Shown: in pieces, positions 23,294 to 35,343 of the stretch
Numbering within the stretch: position 1 is the first letter of the stretch
Layout: the number at the start of each line of letters is the position of its first letter
From: Polytrichum commune
Lineage: Eukaryota > Streptophyta > Polytrichopsida > Polytrichales > Polytrichaceae
Direction: 5' to 3'
Length of the DNA stretch: 64,000 nt
NCBI GenBank assembly: GCA_950295325.1
Contig: OX485803.1
Span: 51,043,554 to 51,107,553, forward strand
Notes under the pieces: model-generated
What the model saw: only the letters and a program-made list of their open reading frames with translations
Told to the model about the DNA's origin: nothing
Database searches by the model: none
Made by a program: the position numbers and the translations under genes

Positions 23294-24184
23294 ATGGAAA
23301 AGCAGCCGAAAGGATATGTGGCCACATTCGACGACCATGATGCTGCCGCAGCTTTCAGACAAGTCTTCGAGATTGGCAAAGTCACCGGGACGACAACGAC
23401 GACGAAGAAGAATGATGGTGACCGCAATGCTAGTGGCCGCACTAAGGAATCATCCAACAACACCAAGTACGCGGCGACACCGATGGCCCGAGCTCGTCAG
23501 GAGCGGCGAAAGGAGGAGATTCAGAAAGTAGACGGACGTTCAGACTCTTCTTCGTCCCCCGAGAGCACAAACAACAACAAAAACAACGAATTCCTCGTAG
23601 CAGGAGGAGGAGGCATCCTGTCCAAAACTTCCTCTCTCGACGCACCGATCATGAACGGAGTCGGCTCCTTCGACAAACTGGAGAGCTCCAGCACACCGTC
23701 ATCAGGCGAGGGCGCAAGTGTGCTCTCCGACAAGTCGGAACGGTCTGAGAAATCTGCCATGTACCAAGCTCGAGCTGCCAAGGCTGCCCGGGCTAGAGAA
23801 TCATCATCGGTGTCTGCGACAACGATGGGAGAAGAAGATGGAGATGAAGGTGAAGGAGAAGGAGGAGGAACTGGAGTTACCTCTTTGAAGGCGGGACGAT
23901 TCAACAGACATTTGAAGGATGCTTCAGGCGATGGTGCGGGACATTTACCGAAATTCGGTGACTGGAATAGCAAGCCGCCCACTGCTTCTGGCCCTGGTTA
24001 CACCGTGCTGTTCAAGGCGGCCAGCAAGGAGAGGCGGGCCGGTGGCTCTGTTAGAGTGCCTCCGCCAAGGCCTGGATCTGGATCGCCCCCGCGAACTGGC
24101 GATCTCTACAAGTTGGTCCCTGGCCGAAGACCCAAGAAACCGAACAAACTCCTCTGCTGCATCATCTCCACAGCCATCGAGTAG
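23294..24184 (+). CDS. RIN4/NOI-family protein, single uninterrupted ORF (296 aa)
   Basis: The C-terminal half carries one NOI (RIN4) domain. LPKFGDW at residues 218-224 fits the VPxFGxW core that the bacterial protease AvrRpt2 cleaves in Arabidopsis RIN4. It is followed by YTVLFKAASKER at 236-247. A Cys pair at 288-289 near the end (KLLCC) sits where RIN4 and NOI proteins are S-acylated, which predicts plasma-membrane attachment. Residues 30-215 are low complexity (T/K, S, N, G and E/D-G-rich runs), as expected for an intrinsically disordered RIN4 linker. I see no second NOI domain at the N-terminus, unlike Arabidopsis RIN4. The first in-frame ATG of the ORF is used. The coding region is clearly more GC-rich than its flanks. 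RIN4 is a guarded hub in plant immunity; that role here is inference. Confidence 0.86.
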   Translation: MEKQPKGYVATFDDHDAAAAFRQVFEIGKVTGTTTTTKKNDGDRNASGRTKESSNNTKYAATPMARARQERRKEEIQKVDGRSDSSSSPESTNNNKNNEFLVAGGGGILSKTSSLDAPIMNGVGSFDKLESSSTPSSGEGASVLSDKSERSEKSAMYQARAAKAARARESSSVSATTMGEEDGDEGEGEGGGTGVTSLKAGRFNRHLKDASGDGAGHLPKFGDWNSKPPTASGPGYTVLFKAASKERRAGGSVRVPPPRPGSGSPPRTGDLYKLVPGRRPKKPNKLLCCIISTAIE

Positions 24185-24599
24185 CCATCGGAGGAGACGC
24201 CGAGACGCGGTGTATCCATGGGTTATGTATGTATGGGTCGTCTACATGCTTCTACAAGCTTGTTTTCAAAGCAGAAAAAAGGGAGCGGTCGACTTTTGCT
24301 TCGATCATTCTCAGGTGATCACAGTTTCTGCTGCGACATGATCAAGGTGCCATTTTGCAGATAGATAACCCTCCTATCATCATCTGACAATGGTTTTGCA
24401 GTTGTTGTAAACTTCGTAAGATTCTTCGTCTCCGGAAGTTGGACAAGCAACTCGGGTGATGTAACCTAGTATCTCGAGTTTTGCACCTTCTACTTGTAAC
24501 AGATAAGGTTTTCTTCCCCACAAGGATAATAGTTGCCGCATTCAGATGAAGGTAGAAATTTTTCAAACAGCGGCCGGCCGTGTCTGTTGGTAGTCTCAG

Positions 24600-25390
24600 G
24601 GTGAGACATTCAAAGGACGATAGAAAATTGTAACTGTGCAATTTCATTCGTGATATTAATGTCTGCAGCTACATCGCTCCAGAAGTTGCACAATCAAGCG
24701 GGGTGATAACATGGAATCTCGAGTTTAATCCTCAGTTTGTACAACAAGATAGATAGAACCCCGGCCCCTCCCCACAAGGATCACTCAGGTACCAGTTGAT
24801 AGAAATCCTGAAATCAGCCGTGGTTGGTCGAGGGCAGGTTGTTACAAGTTTTGTTGGCATCTTAGTAGCGGTATCCATGACGGTGAGAAGAAGGTTTCGA
24901 CACTGTTCGTAGTCTCTATCTCCGTTCCGAAGACTGACCCTTGTGATCATCGAGGAATATAGCTTAGGATTATGTGTTTGTGATGCTAGCACGGGGCTAG
25001 AGACAAGAGGATGCTGTAAGTTTGCCACATCGCTTAGTCCACGAGTGACAACATAACCACGGTCTTTTACATTGATATGATCTCGATTTACAACAAACGG
25101 ATTTATCCCACTTGTAAGGGTTGTATCAGTAGTTGCCACATTGAAAATGAGGAGGTTAGGAAAGTTCATGGTACGACATTCCGAGGACGATAGAAATCCT
25201 GAAAACAGAAGCTGTGGCTGTTCGTAGGGTCAGGGTGGGTGAAGGTGAGAGACATTCAAAGCACGATGATATTTGTAAAAACCTCAAAATAGCCGTGGCT
25301 GTACCAACTTTGAGGGCAGGAATATGTGACTCGGCCAGTAGCAGACTAGCAGTATCCATGAGGGTGAGACTCAAGAAGGTGGGGCAATAT
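24600..25390. repeat. Degenerate short repeats downstream of the RIN4-like gene
   Basis: A unit of the type GACATTCAAAGGACGATAGA, then AATCCTGAAAwCAG, CCGTGGCTGT and GGGCAGG recurs at about 24603, 24792, 25172 and 25248. GTATCCATGAxGGTGAGA recurs at 24870 and 25350. A separate duplication links 24438-24560 and 24683-24810 (CTCGAGTTT, CCCCACAAGGAT). No gene recognised between 24.2 and 26.7 kb. Confidence 0.5.
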
Positions 25391-26324
25391 TGCCCATTCT
25401 TGGACATTGTATATATTTGGTGTAACTGTTGTCGTGTACTGCCCTTTGGAGGGTTGCACTTATTCAAGGTTTGGCCTACATGGTAAACCTGGGTTTGATT
25501 GACATATCTGTCTATGTGAAGGTTTGATAGGTACTATGGCATTGAAATTGATCAATATAAGTGGCATTGAATTTGATAAGAGTTTAAATCATTTTATCTA
25601 CGCGCCCCAATTCCTTCTAGCTGGCATAAAGGGAAATACAAAGTTGTACATCAAGAGGTTGGCATGGCATCAGTAATTTGATGAGTAGGTAATTTCGGGT
25701 CAAATAGTTATGGCATTCATATTTGTGAGAATATTCCATATTTCATATTCTGCTTGGAGGTACCTAGTTGGTGAATATAATCGGGAAACCTGCATCAGCT
25801 GGTGTGAAGCTTCACTGTGTTTGCACCCCAGTATAACCAGGATTGTCTTACATAGTTTCTGTTCTCTCTCATAAGGGACACATTTGCAAAGAGTCCTTTC
25901 TTTGGTCAATTGGGTTCCATATTATCTTAGCGACAATGTTTCCGGTTTTGAGAGATGCTGCTGAGGGATGACTCAGATTTTGAAGGTGGGCCTGCTATCA
26001 ACAAAGTCTAGAGAAACAATTGTTGTGAGCTGATTCTATTCGGACCGTATTTTTTGTTTCATGTTAATGAACAGTCATCATAGTAGCCCTTCTCCTACCT
26101 TGAGGATGATGGTTTTTGGCCAGAAATGTGTATTCCACAACCAGAGGCCATGTATTTTAGCAATGGTGAGGTTCATGAGGAGTTCAATGAGTATGACCAT
26201 GTCATTGGACATGCTTGCAATCTCCCCCCCACCTTCTTTCCATGTAACGGTGGATTTTCTTGAAGGATATATGCTTCTGTTATGTTATTAAAGATAAGTT
26301 TCAATCACAATTTGAGTATGTAGT

Positions 26325-26735
26325 ATTAGGGGTCTCAAGTCTTTCTTTCAATAGGACCATCAAGTTGATATTAACCTCTACCTCACGAAGGCTACTCGCC
26401 AATCTAAGAAATTAGTTGGTTTGACACCATCCTGATGCAATGATCGGGGAGAACCGACAGTTAGTTACAAATGAACCGGTTGAGTTTGAGAAATAACCGG
26501 TTGAAGCTCGAGACTGCAGGAAAATTACCGATCATTCTAGAAGAATCTATGGAATATACCCCAATTTAATAAAGGAATACCGGAGGATGTCAACATGTAA
26601 CCGGTTAGGTTTGGAAACACTAGGATCTCAACCGATTATGCCCAAAAATCTCCCCGATTGCTATCCTGATGTACTTTTACTCCAATGAGCCTTTTGACTT
26701 TCTAGACTTTAAAATCAATTTCATTTCATTAATAG
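26325..26735 (+). mobile_element. LINE 3'-end fragment, split by a hAT-like MITE
   Basis: The sequences 26325-26437 and 26661-26735 are continuous with each other when compared with the LINE 3' end at 42295-42480 (- strand): TCAAGTTGATATTA, TTTGACACCAT, GATGTACTTTTA, AGCCTTTTG and a CATTTCATT tail. The interruption is the MITE at 26438-26660. The nest lies about 50 bp beyond the last resolved IFT172 exon. Confidence 0.65.
26438..26660 (+). mobile_element. hAT-like MITE inserted in a LINE 3' end
   Basis: It starts CAATGATCGGGGAGAACCGA and ends AAATCTCCCCGATTG. ATCCTGATG is repeated on both sides (26429-26437 and 26663-26671). The flanking LINE sequence reads straight through in two uninserted relatives in this window, which confirms the boundaries. 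Confidence 0.78.
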
Positions 26736-26783
26736 GGATGGGGAAAGTAGTGGATGCGTTAATTAAAAAGTATAAGTAATTAC

Positions 26784-29700
26784 CTCAGGAAGTTTGTGCT
26801 TCAAAGAGGTGCGGCACAAGTCGAACGCATGCTCAAAAGCACCTGCCTCCATAGCGTATTCTATAGCTTGTTCTACCAAACCTAGTTTCACCAGTAATTG
26901 CGCTCCTGTCTCTCCTCCAAGGGACACTGCCCATGCATAAGCAACCTTGAATCCCATCCCAACATGTTGATTAATTTAAGTAGTTATGGGGAGTGCGTGA
27001 GTCATGTCTAGTGAAGACACATCACTTTAATATTATTTAAACATGGATTGCTGTTGACACCAATTCACTCAATTTTCTCCTTGACGAGAGTCCAACTCAC
27101 AAGATAAATTGTGGCTTTTCCCCTACAAATGCTTAAAAAGGAATATATATATAACACCGGTAAGGACTTTTGTTTTCCTCTGCAAGTGCTGTTTATAACT
27201 AGAACCTAAATATAAGTGGGTGGTGCCTATTATTTGCTTGAACTGTTTTAGTAGTTGAATTGATACATTTCAAAGAACATCTTCTTTGGGAAGCACATTG
27301 GAAGCACTTTTGGAAAGAAAGAAGATTGTGTTTGGAAAAGGATTCACAAACCAATGAAGGACTGAGTGAATCACAAGGTGAAAATTCTCTCCAGCCAAAT
27401 TAAAGTAGACTAGAGCTAGGCATAGTGTACAGAAATTTAAGTCTGCAGCTGACATCGTACAGTGCCTTTCATTGATTAGCTAAAGGATATTTTGCAATAA
27501 AGGATGGTGGTTAAAAGAATCCAAATTGCTTCCCACCACTCTCATTGGAACAAATTCGCACCTGCTTTGAGCCATTGATGCCTCCAAAGAGTTTGGCCAC
27601 ACGCATGGCATCCTCCCACAAGCCATTTCCAGTGTACATCTGACATGGCAACTCAAATTCCCACTTTATTGCAGCACAGGTGACTTTGTAGTCTCTTTGT
27701 AATTAGAGTTTGGTGGTTCATGCCATTTTCTTTCAGTGGAAATTCTAGCTTTCTTAATTTGATGCTCTCAGTGACAGATAATTTCACAAACTAGGTTAGG
27801 TAAGACATCAACTGCATTCACTATTCCATGAACTCTAATTTATTACTCCTCTATTCTTAACAAGATTTAATATTTTTCAAGATTCTAAGCAGAAAAATAT
27901 CTAAATTCAAGATTGGAAGCAAATATTAGAACCTTAACAGCGCTGTTCCAGTCCTCAGCACCAAGGTAATGGAGCTCAGCATCCCTTAAAGATCCTGGTC
28001 TATCAAGTAAATTCTCTTGTAAACCTCAACTTAAATAAACTCAAGACCAAATTCTAAAACTATCAATACACAGGTATCACATTTAGATATAAGGGTGTTC
28101 AGCACACAATACTTACCCTCACTCTCAAGATATTGAGCCAGCTCAAGGTGTGTATCAACAAGTTGATCCTGTACCCACCCAAACAATTTCTTCTGATTCA
28201 GATGGAATGTGTTTGGTGTCATCGTGTTAGTCATCAACCAAATTCTGAATAAAATAAAAGGATAACACCTATGTTTGCCAACTCGACCAATTAAGGGATG
28301 GCCTCTTTCTAACTGCCATAACCTGGGCAACTTGATTGCCCTTTTTTCCTCCCCTACTAAGGTAGAAAAACCAAAAATGGTGAACGACCACTACTGGTGC
28401 ACTAGACTAGGGCTAGAATGACTCTTGTGAACCCCAATAGCTAATTGTAAAGTGGTGGTCCAAAAAGGATGCAGTGATAGGTGGGATGTAGTGATTGGCT
28501 GGATAGATGTCGTTTCACATCACTTGCAATCACCTTTGGGTGCCATTGAGTTAATTGTTTTGTGTGCATTTGTATGCAAAGTAGGATATTTGATTGCTCA
28601 AATTAAGGAAACTCTACTCTACAAGTAGGGGGTTTGACTGACTTACCTCTCTAGGACAATGCAACTAATTATTTACATGGAATAAAAGTATGAAACAACA
28701 TGCATTCCTCATCATTTCCTCTCCTCCATCTCTAAAAAATATTGCACAAATTTTAAGCCACTTTTTCTAGCCGAATCAACTTATTTTCACTGTTTCTTTG
28801 TATTTCTACCTTAGAACGCCAAGCCCCTTGTTATCCAAAACATTTAAGATGAGTGGCTGACCTGGTGGCCCCCACAATGATTGGGTGGACCATAGTGGGT
28901 TACACTAGGATGGGCCGGTGGAGAATGGAACCCAGGTTTAAACAAGAATCTACTTGGGATACTAAAAGTTGCGGAAGGAAAATAATTGACATTGTTTTGG
29001 AAATTGATGAATATAGAGGGAGATATAATCCACCTTTTGGTATTTGGTGACAAGCTGTATCACATTGTCAAAGAGGCGAGCTTTTCGGTACATTTTGATT
29101 GCTAAATCGTGCTCCTCAGCTTCAAGATACAAATTTTCAGCGTCTTTGTATTGACCTAACAATTCTGACTCCTGAGCTCGTTGTAGGTAAAGAGCTGCAG
29201 CTTCTGGTCTTGATAGGCAACGGGCTGCCACCTGTCACACAGAAAAATGTACATATGAATCCGGAAAAGAAAAACACACGACCTGCTACCTATTTGTTTT
29301 GAATCTTGGTGTGCACATAACATTCTTAAGTAGCCTATTTAGGTTCCAATGCACATGGAATAATTCCTAATGGTAATCTGGATAATCTTAAGATGATTCC
29401 ATTGGGGACGCACGCACCTCTTCAATTGAGTCTTGGTAGATCTATGGAAGCAGGCTTTGTGTCCAAAGACAGTCAACAATGAGGTGTCGACGAATGAAAG
29501 CTTGCCACTTGACTATGCTTAGCATTCATGCATGTACTCAACTTGGATGTTGATTCTTGAATATATTTCTTTCTTAAAGCATCCATGTGGGAACTATTCA
29601 AAATTGCTCTGGAGAAAATAATTGATTATTAACCTTATGTGCAGCTTCCCACTTGTTAGCACGGATATACATTTCCACTGCCTCCCTTGCCAAATTGGCT

Positions 29701-32700
29701 CGCAAAAAGAACTTCTCTGCCTCCATGTATTGCTTGGCAGACTCAAAATGACGCGCAAGTCCCTGGTGAAATGGTAGTGCAGCCTGTTCAAGAAAAGCTA
29801 TTTCTGTTAGGTTTTTCCAGCAAGAGTGAAGAATTTCAAACTAGTTCCTTAGTTTCACAACCAAGAATGAGTCCTTGCTTCTCTTTCACCTGGATACTCA
29901 TGAAATAATTTGCTTCACAAAGGATCTGAAATTTGCTAATATTTGTATTGTGAGAAATCTCTTCAATTTCCCTGTGAACTCAATTTCAGAGACTGTGACA
30001 AGGCAACTACCGACCTTGGAATCTTGGGCCTCAACAATTTGAACAGCTTTGGTCCACTGCCGAGAAGCAATTGCCGATTCAATGGCCTTGTGGCTGCAAC
30101 CTGCTTCAATGAAGTGATTGATAGCTGTGTCAACCTGCGCACCGATGTTTTTGGTTAACACATCGGTCACATGTATCTCAAAGGACTACCCCAGAAAATT
30201 GTCCACACTAGAAGAAAATTATAGCAAAGTACAGTAGTTTGGTCCGCGCCGTTCTAGCCTGTTGCACCTGTGCATATGAATCAATGTTATAAGCCATCCT
30301 TGCACCATACGCTCAACATGCCATTGTCAACAACCAACTATTTCGGAACTGTGGGACGGCAATGTTGTGTTCTTTAGATAACTTATTATGCATTTGGTAA
30401 CCTAATTGGTTTTGTTTTTGTTTTTCCATCAGACTTCCAAAGTGTTGCAACAAGTGAGGGACATAAGAGTAGGTCTTCCTTTACAAGACATTATGAAGAT
30501 GACTATTAATTAGATAGAGGATGCTAAGATCAACACCCCACCCAAAACCAACACCTTGAAATCTTGCACAATAAGCACTTTTTTATTATAAGAATGTTCA
30601 CAATGTGAATAACATCCCCCCTTAGCAGTTTTGGGTAATCTACCAATGAAACATTGAACCCTTGTAACTTTAGTAATCAAAATCTAAAGAAGGAATACTT
30701 TGGTGCATTGGAATCCCCTGTCAAAGAAAAAATGCTTTAGTTTCCTTCAATCTAATAATAGTATAATTACTCAGCGCTTAAACTAACGGTTTTAGCACCT
30801 TCTACCTTAATGAACTTCTCCCACTTGTTATTTGGCAAGGTCTTCTTGATTACACCCACATTACTTGGAAGTAGGCTAAGTCCCAGATAATCCTGACATA
30901 ACATTGGGGGGGGGGGGGGGAACAAACTCCTATCAAATGTCAAATACCATAAAAATGACTTGGAATACTAGGGCACCTAATGTTGGCTAGTTGATCATGC
31001 TTAGGATGCTTAGCCTTTGTGGTGTGTGGTTCCATGAAGTCCACCCAAGAGAGTTTCTCCGTTGTCTTATAATGGGTCCTGGTGGCCTTGTGTACTTTTT
31101 TTGGCAACAGAATAAACTTATTTTCATTTGTCAAAAGAAAGAGAAGAAAAAAGAAGAGTTGAAGAAGATGACTTCTAATGCCATTAGGAGCATTTTACGT
31201 GCAGATGGCATGGAACTTTGCCTGATTCTGAGACACCAACCAATCACCCCACTCTTCTTCCATGGCAACCACCTCGCTTGGGAAAACGCGGCGGACGAGG
31301 TCGACTGCTCTTCGGTATGCATGTCCTTTCAGGTATGCCTCCTTTGCTCTTTCATACTTTCCCAACCTTTCTAGAAAATCACCTGCCTGTACTATACATA
31401 AATGACATTCAAACCAATGAAAGGAGAGGACCAGCTGGTGGTTACAGATGAACCAGTTGAGTTTGAGGAATTACTGGTTGAAGTTCAAGACTTCAGGAAA
31501 TCACCAATCATTTTAGAGGACTTTGTAAAGTATACCCTGATTTAATAAAGAAAAACCAAAAGATGTCAACATGTAACCGGTTGGACTTGGAAACACTAGG
31601 ATATCCACCGATTATGCCTGAAAACCTCCCTGGACGCTGATTCAAATGCGATGATAATATTAGTAGCTCCTGCTAATGAAAGGAGTTAAAAGACCTAGTG
31701 CCCAATGTAGCAGGGGTGGTGTACAAGTCAGAATTAAGATATTTATAAATTAAGGTATAGAATCTAGATTCCTTCAATGTCTATAAAAGCAAACAGCACA
31801 GTTATCAATCGAATAAAACTGGCTGGCTTGTTCCTCTTTCATGAGTGCTGCAGGAATTATGGTCTTCTCACCCGAAAAGGATTCCTTTAACCCTCAACTC
31901 TTCCCTTGAGAACACCCTAAATGATGGGAAAGTGTATTACTTTCTCAAACATGCTAGCTTGCAGCAGCGCAGCCACTATTGTGTCCAAAAGATCATTCTG
32001 TACAGACCAGGTTTGGAAAATTAGTACATACTCGGAGCAATCTTTTCAGTGAAAAACTTGAAGAATAATGGTTTTCAGTAAAGGTAAGAAACGTTATAAA
32101 AGGCTAGACTTATACTGCATGCCTCCTTGTTTATGTTCTAGAAGGATATGACTGATGTTCATATACAGTTAATTCTTGTGGGAATTATAATCTCTACTCC
32201 TACGAGGTACATTATGCAGCACTTCCAACAGTTTCAAGAAAATTGTAATTCTTCCTTGAATATGATGGCTGCTGGAAAATTAATGATGATCAAATGCATA
32301 CTTAACCCAGTGCAGATTGGGATTTGGGTTAATGTGGACGCCGCATTTTGAGATTCCAGAAACGTCAATAGTTTAATACTTCAGTCACAAAGGGAATTGT
32401 GCACTTTATCTCCCCAAAAGACCTGCTTGATGACGGAATCTGTTTCCCAGCACCTACCATTGGGAGTGCAGTAAAAACCTGCCCCCCAAAATAAGTTTGT
32501 TGCCAATTCATAATAATTTAACCTTGGTAGACTAATTCAGGGTCCTTGACCCCCGATTTAGGTGTTAATTTACCCATAAATGTTAATCACATACTGGAAA
32601 AGGATAAGAGGGATGATTGTTGACAGAATCGGCCGCACGTCCTGGCAAGCCACCTTTCATGAACAAAGTGATGGCAACTAGGATATCTCCTTCAGCTTCC

Positions 32701-35343
32701 TTTACCCTCCCGGCCTCTCCATCCTGTAAATAAACAGTCCATCCTGTAAAATTGAAGCTTCTCTTTCTCTTTAAAAAACCACAATGGCTCTCTCAATTGT
32801 GTCGGAAACTGAACCTAGTTTGAGCATGTGCCATCGCAGCTCACTGCACCTTTGCATATGAATTAATGTCCCATGCCCTCCCCACACCGTCCGCTCAACA
32901 TGCCACCATTGACGGCTGGCCATTTTGGATCTTCAGGATGACGGCTGTGTCAACGCCAATGCACTCTCACCGCTTCAAAGTTCCAAAGATTATAGTACAT
33001 AAGGGAAGGCACAGTTTGCTGATGTATTATTGAGGGAGGAGGCTGGCGCATCAAGGGAGTCATCCAATTATGAAGCCACAATCGTAACTGTGACTTTGAG
33101 GCTCAGTTCTAGACCTAAGTTCTACTTGAAAAAGATTTTCTGTCAACCATTAACCAATAAACATTTTCTGTGGATAAGGTTTACATTGAATTATTTAGTC
33201 ACACAGGGTTTAGGACTGAAGTCTCTAACTTTCAATATTCCCAGCTCATATTCCTATCACTTGAAGTCGCAACCTTATTCAATGTTTTAGCTACTATAGT
33301 AGTTTCAAGAAGAAAATATGTGAAAGGAAACTTGCCTGGCCAGTTTCGAGTAGCCACTCAAAGTGGCTTCGCTTCAAGGTCTCGACATCTGGATGCTTCT
33401 GATTTTCTGCAACTGCTATCGCCTCCTTCCATCTGTAGAAACCGAACAAAACCAGGCTCAAAGAACAGCAATGGGCATTGAACTGACACACGCATGGACA
33501 CAACATAAAGGCAACCAAGAATCAGTACCTAAACTCCAAGATTCAAGATGTGGACAGATCGAGTCCAGTATTTGTTTGTCTCTAATTTTAATTTGACATG
33601 GGATTCCAATTAGCATTTAGAGAGTGACCTAAAGGCGAACTTTAATAAATTAGGGAGAAATTTCCATTGATCCATTCTCTAATTCCTGTGCAGGCTTTTT
33701 CAGAAAAGAAAAGAAAAACAAGTTATGAACTCAACTGCAGTCGTGTTGACGGCTTACCTTCACCTACTAATAAACTTGATCTTCTGAAGGTGAGGACACC
33801 AGACCCGAGGTGGCAACTCTACCTTTTCGAACAATTGTTTCTAAAACACTTCTAATACTTCTAATGAATTGACGATTTGTCCTTTCACAAAGACGAGGAG
33901 TATGCTTGGAACCAGGGCATTAAGAGGAAGTCATGGATACAATTTGTTGCTTGAATTAGATAGGGTTCGCACTTTCAAATGCCCTTTTTAAAACTAATTA
34001 AAAGCCTTTATCTAAAACAGGGGTCACCATCCAGACCCTCTGGGCATTCAGTTTCACTTCTAAGAACATATATAAAATCTCTTAGAATCTAGAGTCATAG
34101 AAGTGCTTATGATGCAAAATTAGTTCCCAAATAATGCTTCTCAGAAATGGTTTAGCAGCTCCATATCAAGTTCTAAAGACAGTGATTCCTGCTAGTGCTA
34201 CAGACACTTGCCACCCCGGGACATGAGACCGATGGCAGAAGAATTGGAGTTGTCATCTTTATCTTGTTGTTTGGTAACTGAACTGCTTCTTAGTAACCCT
34301 AAACTAGGATGCATGCAAATGAGCGAGTTTAGTCCACCTGTAACAATCTGTGTACATCTTAATGCACTCATCAACTTGACCATGCTCTAGCAGTAGCGTC
34401 TCCGCCAACTGAGACAACCACTCAAAGTAATGAAATGAACAGTTAGTATAAGGTCAGATATAATTATGTAATCATCATACCATAGTATAGGTGATATCTC
34501 ACTATAAGCCTGCCAGATATAATACCATTGTACAGTATAATACCTTCCATTGATGTTGCAATAAAGCAAGCCTGGCCCGCACAAGAAAGTGATTCTGACC
34601 ATCAATTCCAAGTTCTTTGATAGCTTTCTCTTTCACTTTGTTCACCTGCAATCACCCGGCTGAGAGAAATTCTGTGACTCTGAAACCAAGATTTTCTCGA
34701 ACAGCTCCATTGCAACAATTGAGAAGGTGGGCTATAATCTCAAATTATCAAAATCTCAAATTTCACCCACCTTGTGCATGTAGCGAGCCCTTGCAACATC
34801 TCCAAGAGCCGCATAGCAGCGCTCGGCTATCAATAAGTCTTTGTGATGCAATGCTGTCTCAGCAAGCTGCAGTGATGGAACCATATGCACCAAATTTAGG
34901 AGCACTTCATAGTGGTTAGATGCTACTTTCCATGGTGTATGTGGCCCTATTGTGCGCACTTCCAAATTCCACAAACAACTTTGATTGTTGGATCGGATCA
35001 GTGATGTGTCTCATTTCATAATCAGTGTTGGGATGCAAAAGTTTTAAGAGGCCAAAATAAAAATTATTTTTCTCTTTAAATGATCGCATATACCACTCAC
35101 ACATAGGCGTCCAATTATGAAGAGTGACCACATTAGGCCCACACACCTTATGCATAGTTGGGATGATATGAAAATAGAATTTAACACATGAGATATTTGT
35201 TTAGAGAGATTGACCTGCTTCCACATAGCCTCAGTTTCAGGTGCAAGTTGAAGTGGCTCTAGAATAGCTACAGCCTGATCAAAGGCAAGGGTCTCCAAAG
35301 CAGTGCCAAACCCTATCAATGCTTCATCCAGAACATAGCTGAC
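26784..35343 (-). other. IFT172: IFT172 exons 20-34: alpha-solenoid (TPR-like) region, residues 584-1139
   Basis: Exons: 20 35215-35343; 21 34771-34866; 22 34544-34645; 23 34338-34408; 24 33336-33432; 25 32595-32723; 26 31941-31997; 27 31222-31386; 28 30015-30134; 29 29634-29783; 30 29034-29231; 31 28117-28168; 32 27933-27994; 33 27562-27639; 34 26784-26945. The donors after exons 24 and 27 are GC (CAG|GCAAGT and CAG|GCAAAG). The translation is a run of helical repeats rich in A, E and aromatic residues, for example [21 protein letters not shown] and [21 protein letters not shown], as in the IFT172 TPR-like solenoid. The donor after exon 25 was set at CCA|GTATGT because it restores the family's spacing. 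The C-terminal third of the solenoid is absent from the window. Confidence 0.88.

Noticed and set aside
23521-23982. 153-codon reverse ORF opposite the RIN4-like gene
   Set aside because: Antisense shadow of a GC-rich coding region; the + frame has the NOI domain.
32421-32451. A 31-nt candidate microexon between IFT172 exons 25 and 26
   Set aside because: Its phase does not fit; extending exon 25 to a GTATGT donor at 32595 gives the right phase and the family spacing.
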